Assembly (NCBI GenBank): GCA_030616025.1
Contig: JAUWYD010000101.1
Coordinates: 1 to 5,320 of the forward strand
DNA length: 5,320 nucleotides
Direction of reading: 5' to 3'
From: Chloroflexota bacterium
GTDB lineage: Bacteria; Chloroflexota; Anaerolineae; UBA7937; B3-Chlor
The notes under the pieces were generated by a model. The model made no database searches and was not told the origin of the DNA. It worked only from the letters and a program-made list of their open reading frames with translations. The position numbers were made by a program, and so were the translations under genes. Shown piece after piece: positions 1-5,320 of the stretch. The number at the start of each line of letters is the position of its first letter. The first letter of the stretch is position 1.

Positions 1-1028
1 ATGCCATGGTCCTCCAGCATAGTGCTGGCCAACTCGGTCCAGTCCACCTCCTGGGGGAACTCGATGCAGGTGCAGATGGGGGCGGCCACCGCCTCGTTTG
101 CCTTCACTTTCAGCCCCATGGCGCGAATCGCTTCACGCACCGCCCTGGCTGCCAGTGCGTGCCTGGTGAACACCTCGGCTTCCCCCTCGTCGAGAATCGC
201 CTGCAGCGCGGCCTTGAGGGCGGCCACCAGGACATACGATGGTGAAGGTCCATGGATGGCCTTCTGGGTTGCATACGAGATGTCCGACCATCGCCCAGAC
301 TCGTGGGCTTCCCTCACGCCGTCATGGTAGGCTTTCCACACCGTGAGATCCAGGCACAGAGAGTTGATGGGAGTGCTTCGCCCCTCGATAGTGTGCCAGG
401 CCTTGTCGCTGACCGACACAATCGCCACGCCTTGTGGACCGTTCACGCACTTCTGAGGGCTCGTGCAGCACACATCTATCCGCCACTCGTCCACCCGTAG
501 CTCCGTGGCCCCTAGAGCGGAGACGGCGTCTACCATGAAGAGCACCTTGGGAAACTCCGCCAGCATGGCACCGATTTCAGGGATGGGATTGATCGTTCCT
601 ACGCTCGTATCACAGTGTACGGCGGCCACCATGACCGCGTCTGGTTCCTTCAAGAGTACGTCTCTGATCTGATCTGGAGTTACAGCCCTTCCCTCCTCGA
701 CCCTAATCTCGATGGGCACTCCCCCCGTGATATTCACCAGGTCCGTAAGGACCTGACCGTACACGCCCGAATTCACCGTGATCACTTTCTGGCCCGGCTC
801 GACGAGGCTCAAGAGCGCTGCCTCCTCGCCGTAGGTGGCCGAGCCTGTGATCAGCAGGACATCGTTCTGGGTGTGCATCAACCGTCTGAGTAGACCGATC
901 GTCTCCAGTTCCAGCTCCCAGTACGGTGGATAGTAGATCGGCGTCCCCAGCTGTCGACCGAGAGCGGCCACAGATGCAGGATGTAGGTCGGATTGTCCAC
1001 AACTCATATTGAAGGTATGTGAAACCAT
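1..1028 (-). CDS. Class V PLP-dependent aminotransferase, C-terminus off window (pyridoxamine-pyruvate/alanine-glyoxylate aminotransferase type)
   Basis: This enzyme should move an amino group between a primary amine or amino acid and a 2-oxo acid, using pyridoxal phosphate in the cytoplasm. 342 residues are visible. The likely PLP lysine is K193 in SPQKC. D167 in VDAVSALG is the expected partner of the pyridine nitrogen, and GSATYGEEA (62-70) fits the cofactor phosphate region. HCDTSVGTINP (138-148) is the family's central motif. The usual N-terminal PGP motif is absent and the chain starts with a divergent SCGQSDLHP. From memory, the K-C pair, NSGVYG (86-91), the GTINPI segment and the RHALAARAVREAIRAMGL stretch (289-306) resemble Mesorhizobium pyridoxamine-pyruvate aminotransferase more than serine-glyoxylate enzymes. 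The substrate-binding arginines expected near the C-terminus lie off the window. The ATG at 1028 has GGGGAG seven bases upstream, and the gene starts 15 bases after the flavin reductase stop. Family is secure, substrate is not. Confidence 0.9.
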   Translation of the reverse strand, partial: MVSHTFNMSCGQSDLHPASVAALGRQLGTPIYYPPYWELELETIGLLRRLMHTQNDVLLITGSATYGEEAALLSLVEPGQKVITVNSGVYGQVLTDLVNITGGVPIEIRVEEGRAVTPDQIRDVLLKEPDAVMVAAVHCDTSVGTINPIPEIGAMLAEFPKVLFMVDAVSALGATELRVDEWRIDVCCTSPQKCVNGPQGVAIVSVSDKAWHTIEGRSTPINSLCLDLTVWKAYHDGVREAHESGRWSDISYATQKAIHGPSPSYVLVAALKAALQAILDEGEAEVFTRHALAARAVREAIRAMGLKVKANEAVAAPICTCIEFPQEVDWTELASTMLEDHG

Positions 1029-1035
1029 GGCTCAG

Positions 1036-1041
1036 CTCCCC
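1036..1041 (-). promoter_or_regulatory. Ribosome binding site of the aminotransferase
   Basis: GGGGAG on the minus strand lies seven bases before the ATG at 1028. It supports that start over the internal ATG at codon 8. Confidence 0.6.
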
Positions 1042-1043
1042 GT

Positions 1044-1544
1044 TTAGGCTTTTGGCTTCAGCAGAATATCTGCGTATTTCTGCTCAACGTACACCAACGG
1101 GTCCCTCCTGCCGCCGTCATGGGCAGCCACTATCTCTCCTACGAAAAGGGTGTGATCGCCGACTTCGTACTCGGCCACTACCTTGCACTCCAGATTGGCC
1201 AGACAGCCCTCGATCAACGGCGCATTGACCTTCTCAGCTGGCCGCGTCTGCAGTTTCGCCTTGGCATACTTATCAGCCTTTCGTCCGGAGATTGTGCCGC
1301 ACGTCTCCGAGACTTCCACCTGGTCGCTGGCCAACACATTTACCACAAACTCCCGTGATTGCCGGATCAACTCCCTCGTGAGTTGTTTGTGGTAAATGTA
1401 CACAGAAACCAAGGGCGGCTTCACCGAGCAGCACATCGCCCATCCCGCTGTCATCACGTTGTCCGTGCCCTGCCATGAAGACCCGATCAGGGTCACCGGC
1501 GTAGGCATGATGTTCAATGCTTTGTCGATATCCAACGCTTCCAC
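1044..1544 (-). CDS. Flavin reductase-like, FMN-binding split-barrel protein
   Basis: The 166-residue protein matches the flavin reductase-like/flavoredoxin (DIM6/NTAB) family in length and order of motifs. It has the N-terminal MPTPVTLIGS (13-22), the flavin-contacting stretch NVMTAGW (29-35), PPLVSV (43-48), EFVVNVL (65-71) and the family's CGTISGRKADKY (82-93). Members bind FMN and either reduce it with NAD(P)H for a partner oxygenase or act as small electron carriers. Which applies here cannot be read from the sequence, and no oxygenase is in the window. The start is GTG with AGGGGAG nine bases upstream; an in-frame TAA three codons before the GTG rules out a longer N-terminus. It sits 86 bases after the SDR gene and 15 bases before the aminotransferase. 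Codons 49-70 contain a perfect 15-bp inverted repeat, described separately. Confidence 0.9.
   Translation of the reverse strand: MEALDIDKALNIMPTPVTLIGSSWQGTDNVMTAGWAMCCSVKPPLVSVYIYHKQLTRELIRQSREFVVNVLASDQVEVSETCGTISGRKADKYAKAKLQTRPAEKVNAPLIEGCLANLECKVVAEYEVGDHTLFVGEIVAAHDGGRRDPLVYVEQKYADILLKPKA
1336..1399. repeat. Perfect 15-bp inverted repeat with a nested hairpin, inside the flavin reductase gene
   Basis: Plus-strand positions 1336-1350 (ACATTTACCACAAAC) and 1385-1399 (GTTTGTGGTAAATGT) are exact reverse complements, separated by 34 bases. Inside the loop, CAACTC (1368-1373) and GAGTTG (1380-1385) form a second 6-bp stem around a six-base loop. It shares base 1385 with the outer arm. The arms are richer in A+T than the surrounding gene. 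In the mRNA they would pair codons 49-54 with codons 65-70. Both arms encode residues typical of the family, so the structure has not disrupted the protein. Function, if any, is unknown. Confidence 0.85.
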
Positions 1545-1553
1545 GGTGGCTTA

Positions 1554-1560
1554 CTCCCCT
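1554..1560 (-). promoter_or_regulatory. Ribosome binding site of the flavin reductase
   Basis: AGGGGAG on the minus strand lies nine bases before the GTG at 1544 and overlaps the in-frame TAA region (1551-1553). It supports the GTG start. Confidence 0.6.
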
Positions 1561-1630
1561 CGGTCTTCGTCGGTAGGTATTTCACCCGCGCGTGCCAACA
1601 TCTATCTGTCGCACTCCTCCCATCTGCGGC

Positions 1631-2398
1631 CTACCACTTGTGTAGTGACCAACCTCCGTCCATCACAAAGGTCTGGCCCGTGATGGAGCGCATGGCTGGA
1701 GAGCTGCAAATCAACACGATCATGTCTGCGATCTCCTTGCGCGTGACCAGACGTCCCAAGGGCGTGTAGTCGATGGCCCGCTCCACGAAGGTCGGATCTA
1801 TGCCGAAGATCTCGGTGGACTCCTGTATCTGCCCAGGGGAGATGGCGTTGACGGTCACCTCAGGGGCCACCTGCACAGCCAGGGATTCGACGAAATGGAT
1901 GATCCCAGCCTTGGCCAAACCGTAGACGGAGTGTGTGCGGATAAAGGCAGAGCCGGCGGAGATGACCACTATGCGTCCCCAGCCGCGCTCCTGCATGCTC
2001 GGTACGGCGATTTGGCTTGTCAGATAGGCACCCTTCACATTGGTGTCCATGATGCGATCCCAGTCCGCCTCAGGTAACTCCACGAAAGGGGTATCGCACC
2101 ACGGACCAGCACAATGCACCAAGATATCTATGTGTCCGAAGCGCTCGAGGATCGTCGCGCCCATCTCTCGCACTTCAATTGCCTGAGAGATATCCGCGGG
2201 GAACACCTCTATCCCTCCTCCGCGTTCACCCAGTTCCGCGACCGTCTGTGCTGCTTCTTCCTCGTCGGAAGGAAGACAGTTGAGGGCTACGGCGGCTCCC
2301 GCGGACGCCAACTCGTCCACCATGACCGGTCCCAGGTTGCGGGATGCTCCGGTCACCAGAGCGACCTTACGTTCCAAGGGTGCTTTCGTGGTTCCCAC
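1631..2398 (-). CDS. Short-chain dehydrogenase/reductase (SDR), FabG-like classical type
   Basis: This 255-residue NAD(P)-dependent oxidoreductase should interconvert an alcohol and a carbonyl on a small cytoplasmic substrate. The Rossmann cofactor motif is TGASRNLG (16-23), with Asn where the second glycine of TGxxxGxG is usual. D69 follows the third strand. The NNAG motif is present as HCAG (95-98). N120, S147, Y159 and K163 form the expected catalytic set (YGLAK). SPGQ (about 188) and the C-terminal ITGQTFVMDGGW are typical of classical SDRs. Length is normal for the family. The GTG start is chosen because AAGGAGG lies four bases upstream. The gene follows the binding protein by 43 bases. 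Substrate is not predictable; its place beside an aminotransferase that resembles pyridoxamine-pyruvate aminotransferase makes a pyridoxal-type aldehyde one option, while generic 3-oxoacyl or sugar reductase activity is another. Confidence 0.93.
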   Translation of the reverse strand: MGTTKAPLERKVALVTGASRNLGPVMVDELASAGAAVALNCLPSDEEEAAQTVAELGERGGGIEVFPADISQAIEVREMGATILERFGHIDILVHCAGPWCDTPFVELPEADWDRIMDTNVKGAYLTSQIAVPSMQERGWGRIVVISAGSAFIRTHSVYGLAKAGIIHFVESLAVQVAPEVTVNAISPGQIQESTEIFGIDPTFVERAIDYTPLGRLVTRKEIADMIVLICSSPAMRSITGQTFVMDGGWSLHKW

Positions 2399-2402
2399 TT
2401 TT

Positions 2403-2409
2403 CCTCCTT
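2403..2409 (-). promoter_or_regulatory. Ribosome binding site of the SDR gene
   Basis: AAGGAGG, a near-complete anti-16S match on the minus strand, lies four bases before the GTG at 2398. The spacing is short but no other start fits. Confidence 0.65.
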
Positions 2410-2441
2410 CGGCGATCCCAATACTGTCGCGTTTTGTGCGC

Positions 2442-3953
2442 CTAGACGTCGGGCGATGGCTTCTTGCTCAAGAACCTGTAGCGCGGAAGCATGTCTGGAT
2501 ACGCCGCGTACCCGCTTATCTTCACCGAGGTGACCACCGTGTAGTGAGGTTGGTACAGCAATGCCCAGGGTGCTTCCTCCATGATGATCGCTTGCGCCTC
2601 TTTGCTCATCGCCGTGCGACGATCTGAATCGACCTCGTACAGCCCTTGCTCGATCAACTCATTCACCCGAGGGTTACTGTAGTTGGCCAAGTTCTTTCCT
2701 GTGCCGCCCTTCAGATTTGCCAGCAGGTGATACATAGGATCGTTCACCCACGAGAAGGTCTGGAAGACGGCCATGGGGAACTCCTTCAGATGTTCGAAGT
2801 ACTCGGCCTCACTGACCTTCACGATTTCCACTTGCACGCCCAGTGGGCGTAAGGCGCTTTGCACTACGCGTGCCGCGACAACTTCGTCGGGCCGCAACTC
2901 CTGAGTGATGAGGCGTGTGGCGAAACCGTCGGCGTAGCCGGCATCGGCCAGCAGTTGTCGCGCCCGTTCAGGGTTCGTATCGTACTTCCACACACTCCCG
3001 TCGTGGCTGGGCATGCCCGCGGGGATGGGACTGAGGAGCGGTTGGCAGTAGTCACCCATGGCCTTTCTGCGCAGTTGCTCGTAGGGGATGGCGTAACTCA
3101 CTGCCTGGCGCACGCGCACATCATCGAAGGGAGGGAAGGTGGTGTTGAGACTCATCACCTTGCAGAAGGTACTAGGGAATGACAGGACTCGCAGGTTGGA
3201 GTCATCCGCACATTGATCCAGCTGTCCGGGCTCTACGCCAAGAGCCACATCGACCTCGCCTCGCTGCAGAGCCGCTAGTCGCTCATCGGCTGATGGGATG
3301 ACCTTTAGCACCACCCCATCGTTGTGAACTAGCTGGGCCCGCCAGTGGACGGGATTGGGCTCAAAAGAATACTCCTCTCCGGGCACGCACAGGCCCAACG
3401 CGTAGGGGCCGGTGCCCAAGGCGTGCTCGCGATACCAGTCGGCAGCCCACGGATCAGCGGGAGTCGCATGGGCCTTGGTGGCACCCGGGTCCATCACTGA
3501 GAACGAGTTCAGAGGTAACAGATACCACAGCAGTGGATTGCGATGAGGTAGACGCAACTCCAGTGTGTGGTCGTCCAAGAGGCGGATCTGCTCTGGCGTG
3601 GTCACACCGAGCATGTCCATGATCAGGGATAGGTAGCCAGGCCCGAGGAGGGCTCGCTCCAACGTGAATTGGATGGAGGAGGCCAGGCAAGGCGTGCCGT
3701 CGCTGAAGCACACACCCTGGCGCACGTGCAGGGTGAGCACCGTCTCATCTTCGGAGATCTCATAGGTCTCGACGATCTCTCCGACAACGTTCTCGGCACT
3801 CGCCCTCCACGCCCCATCGGTGGCAGGTTGAACCTCCAGGTCAAAGAGACCGTCATACAGGTTCTCGACGGCGGCATAACTGGAATCGGATTTGAAATTC
3901 TGGGGGTCGAGATCGTTTATGTCGCTGTCGGAGGCGATTACGATCTTAGCCAC
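2442..3953 (-). CDS. ABC transporter substrate-binding protein, family 5 (oligopeptide/dipeptide/nickel type), without signal peptide
   Basis: The 503-residue protein is a family 5 (SBP_bac_5) ligand-binding component of an Opp/Dpp-type importer. Such proteins bind peptides, nickel chelates, opines or similar solutes outside the membrane and pass them to the permeases. Family marks are LDP (15-17) near the start, ENLYDGLFDL (30-39), FSDGTP (83-88), GTGPY (180-184), then NPVHWR and the DDVRVRQAVSYAI stretch that opens the second lobe. The oddity is the N-terminus: it begins at once with the first mature strand (KIVIASDSD), with no hydrophobic segment, lipobox or twin arginines. The frame is closed by a TGA six codons upstream, so a longer version is not encoded here. 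AAGGAG lies ten bases before the GTG start. An out-of-frame ATG lies between them. The ligand cannot be inferred. Confidence 0.93.
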   Translation of the reverse strand: MAKIVIASDSDINDLDPQNFKSDSSYAAVENLYDGLFDLEVQPATDGAWRASAENVVGEIVETYEISEDETVLTLHVRQGVCFSDGTPCLASSIQFTLERALLGPGYLSLIMDMLGVTTPEQIRLLDDHTLELRLPHRNPLLWYLLPLNSFSVMDPGATKAHATPADPWAADWYREHALGTGPYALGLCVPGEEYSFEPNPVHWRAQLVHNDGVVLKVIPSADERLAALQRGEVDVALGVEPGQLDQCADDSNLRVLSFPSTFCKVMSLNTTFPPFDDVRVRQAVSYAIPYEQLRRKAMGDYCQPLLSPIPAGMPSHDGSVWKYDTNPERARQLLADAGYADGFATRLITQELRPDEVVAARVVQSALRPLGVQVEIVKVSEAEYFEHLKEFPMAVFQTFSWVNDPMYHLLANLKGGTGKNLANYSNPRVNELIEQGLYEVDSDRRTAMSKEAQAIIMEEAPWALLYQPHYTVVTSVKISGYAAYPDMLPRYRFLSKKPSPDV

Positions 3954-3963
3954 GGCATTCTCT

Positions 3964-3969
3964 CTCCTT
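3964..3969 (-). promoter_or_regulatory. Ribosome binding site of the binding-protein gene, overlapping the upstream stop
   Basis: AAGGAG on the minus strand begins with the last base of the ATPase TGA stop (3969-3971), so translation of the two genes is probably coupled. It is ten bases from the GTG at 3953 that opens the binding-protein frame, and five bases from an out-of-frame ATG at 3958 that reads six codons before a TAA. Confidence 0.65.
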
Positions 3970-4925
3970 CAAAATCTGTCGCACGCGACTAGATGTCCAT
4001 TACCTGTATCACGAAGGATCGGTCTCACTTCACGGCAGTCAGGTTGGACGTCAGGGCAGCGCTCGTGAAAGGCGCAACCCTTAAGCACCTCGAAGAGGCT
4101 CGGAGGTTCGCCCTTCAACAGGATGCGCTGTCGTCTTACCTGTGGGTCAGGAATGGGGATCGCGGAGAGGAGCGCGCGGGTGTATTGATGCAAGGGGCGG
4201 TCGAAGATCTCGTCCGTCGGTCCTGACTCAATGATCGTTCCCAGGTACATCACCATCACCCGATTACACAAGGCCCGCACGGCGCTCAGATCATGGGAGA
4301 TGAAGATGTAGGTCATCCCCAGTTCCTCCTGGAGCCTTTGCAGAAGAGCAATCATGTGGATACGAATGGACATGTCCAGGGACGACGTCGGCTCATCAAG
4401 CGCCACGAACTTGGGTTCTGTGATGATCGCCCTGGCCACACCCACCCGCTGCTTCTGTCCCTCACTCAATTGGTGGGGGTAGCGCCCCAAGAACTCAGGA
4501 TCGAGGTTGACCCGGGACATGGTTTGCAGCAGTCGTTCCTCCAGGCTGCCGTCGTCCACCAACTTGTGAAGCTGAAGAGGCTCCGACAGAGTACGCCTGA
4601 TTGTGAACCTGGGGTTGAGAGTAGTATCTGGATCTTGGAATACCATTTGAAGATGCCGGCGCCGGGCGCGCATCTCGCCGCGGGATAGATTAGTCAGATC
4701 AGCACCGTTGAAGTAGACATGGCCGGAAGTTGGTTCGGTAAGGCGTAGGATACAGCGCGCCGCCGTCGTCTTTCCGCAACCACTTTCTCCTACCAAGCCC
4801 ACGGCTTCGCCCGGGTAGACATCGAAGGATATGCCATTCACTGCCCAGATAACTAACGCGCCCTCACGAAAGGTCTTGAGCAATTCATCAACTTGTAGCA
4901 ATGGTTCCTTTGTCTTGGCGTTCAT
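3969..4925 (-). CDS. Oligopeptide-type ABC transporter ATP-binding protein (OppF/DppF-like)
   Basis: This is one of the two cytoplasmic ATPases of an Opp/Dpp importer. Counted from the ATG (318 residues), the nucleotide-binding domain shows Walker A GESGCGKT (46-53), Q-loop Q97 in VFQDP, signature LSEGQ (153-157), Walker B FVALDEP (173-179), D-loop SSLD and the switch histidine H211 in ISHDL. The signature has Glu where Gly is standard. The C-terminal oligopeptide extension follows, with cysteines at 284, 290, 297 and 315 spaced C-x5-C-x6-C-x17-C. In some Dpp ATPases this region is reported to hold a 4Fe-4S cluster. The YPHQ lead-in to the signature and the early conserved VNGISFDVYPGE support the OppF/DppF branch. 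An in-frame TTG at 4931 could add two residues; I prefer the ATG because it is nine bases from the only AGG upstream. It starts ten bases after the preceding ATPase. Confidence 0.95.
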   Translation of the reverse strand: MNAKTKEPLLQVDELLKTFREGALVIWAVNGISFDVYPGEAVGLVGESGCGKTTAARCILRLTEPTSGHVYFNGADLTNLSRGEMRARRRHLQMVFQDPDTTLNPRFTIRRTLSEPLQLHKLVDDGSLEERLLQTMSRVNLDPEFLGRYPHQLSEGQKQRVGVARAIITEPKFVALDEPTSSLDMSIRIHMIALLQRLQEELGMTYIFISHDLSAVRALCNRVMVMYLGTIIESGPTDEIFDRPLHQYTRALLSAIPIPDPQVRRQRILLKGEPPSLFEVLKGCAFHERCPDVQPDCREVRPILRDTGNGHLVACDRF

Positions 4926-4935
4926 CCGCAAGTAC

Positions 4936-5320
4936 CTATTCGTAGTTGTGACACTTCACCCAATGATCGACCCCGGCTAGCTCTCTCGGGGGCATTTCCT
5001 CCCAGCATTGCGAGAGTACACGGGGGCAACGGGGGGCAAAGCGGCAGCCAGCCACGGAATAGGCCACCTCTTCACTGAGGCCCGCATCAGCCGTGGGCAT
5101 CTCGACCGTTTTGTCAACTCGTAGCACTGAGTGGAGCAACCGCTGCGTGTACGGATGAATGGGCTTGGCGAAAAGGGGTCCCACCGTCGCGCTCTCCATG
5201 ACCTGTCCGGCATACATGACCACCACCCGCTCGCAGGTCTCAGCCACGACCCCCAAGTCGTGAGTGATGAGAAGGATCGAAGCCTCGGTGGCTTGCTGAA
5301 CATCCTTGATCAGCTCGAAG
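4936..5320 (-). CDS. Oligopeptide-type ABC transporter ATP-binding protein (OppD/DppD-like), N-terminus off window
   Basis: Only the last 127 codons are visible; the frame is open to the right edge, so the real start and the Walker A, signature and Walker B motifs lie outside. The visible part opens just after the expected D-loop. It contains the switch histidine in LLITHDLGVVAE (H at visible residue 20), VMYAGQVME, the HPYTQRLL motif of the oligopeptide-transporter C-terminal domain, and cysteines at visible residues 92, 98, 105 and 123. That cysteine spacing (C-x5-C-x6-C-x17-C) is the same as in the downstream ATPase. VVAETCERVVVMYAG and the position before an OppF-like gene favour the OppD/DppD partner of a heterodimeric ATPase pair. 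An internal ATG at 5256 is not the start, because the homologous switch region lies upstream of it in the same frame. Confidence 0.93.
   Translation of the reverse strand, partial: FELIKDVQQATEASILLITHDLGVVAETCERVVVMYAGQVMESATVGPLFAKPIHPYTQRLLHSVLRVDKTVEMPTADAGLSEEVAYSVAGCRFAPRCPRVLSQCWEEMPPRELAGVDHWVKCHNYE

Noticed and set aside
738..755. Perfect 7-bp stem (CAGGTCC / GGACCTG) with a four-base loop in the aminotransferase gene
   Set aside because: A few 7-bp hairpins with short loops are expected by chance in 5 kb. It is within coding sequence and no U-tract follows, so it is not a terminator.
1545..1630. Possible promoter in the gap before the flavin reductase (TTGGCA, then 17 bases, then TACCGA on the minus strand)
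   Set aside because: The -10 match to TATAAT is poor, and the gene is well explained by read-through from the upstream operon.
4971..4992. CCCCG / CGGGG stem near the end of the OppD-like gene
   Set aside because: Only five base pairs with an 11-base loop inside coding sequence and no U-tract.
5021..5040. Tandem-looking G-rich repeat (CGGGGGCAA followed by CGGGGGGCAA)
   Set aside because: It encodes the conserved FAPRCPRV segment of the ATPase C-terminus; the repetition follows from Pro and Cys codons and is too short to call a repeat.
1..5320. Long plus-strand reading frames opposite the genes, for example 2114-2533, 4293-4688 and 1-330
   Set aside because: They are antisense to well-supported genes, have no recognisable domains, and their compositions look like reverse-strand shadows of GC-rich coding sequence.

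Overview
The window looks like part of one bacterial operon on the minus strand. It holds six tightly spaced genes, all read right to left, with no RNA gene, mobile element or CRISPR array visible. The DNA is moderately GC-rich. Several starts are GTG behind clear purine-rich Shine-Dalgarno sites. The organism cannot be named from this. A GC-rich bacterium with strong SD use fits, and a deep-branching group such as Chloroflexota is only a guess.

Layout in transcription order: (1) 5320-4936, the C-terminal part of an oligopeptide-type ABC ATPase (OppD/DppD-like, start off the window). (2) 4925-3969, a complete second ATPase (OppF/DppF-like). (3) 3953-2442, a family 5 solute-binding protein that lacks any signal peptide. 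(4) 2398-1631, a short-chain dehydrogenase/reductase. (5) 1544-1044, an FMN-binding flavin reductase-like protein. (6) 1028-1, a class V PLP aminotransferase cut at its C-terminus by the window edge. Gaps are 10, 15, 43, 86 and 15 bases, and no intrinsic terminator is seen in any of them. The permease genes probably lie beyond the right edge.

Reading of the system: an Opp/Dpp-type importer is linked to three small-molecule enzymes, which suggests uptake and catabolism of an amine-containing compound. By remembered sequence, the aminotransferase resembles pyridoxamine-pyruvate aminotransferase. In Mesorhizobium vitamin B6 catabolism that enzyme works next to an SDR-type pyridoxal dehydrogenase, so the SDR/aminotransferase pair here could catabolise pyridoxamine or a similar primary amine. 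This is a hypothesis. The flavin reductase would be expected to feed a flavin-dependent oxygenase, and none is in the window.

The most notable features not explained by the genes are a perfect 15-bp inverted repeat nested around a second hairpin inside the flavin reductase gene, and the binding protein without an export signal, whose start region contains a better placed out-of-frame ATG.
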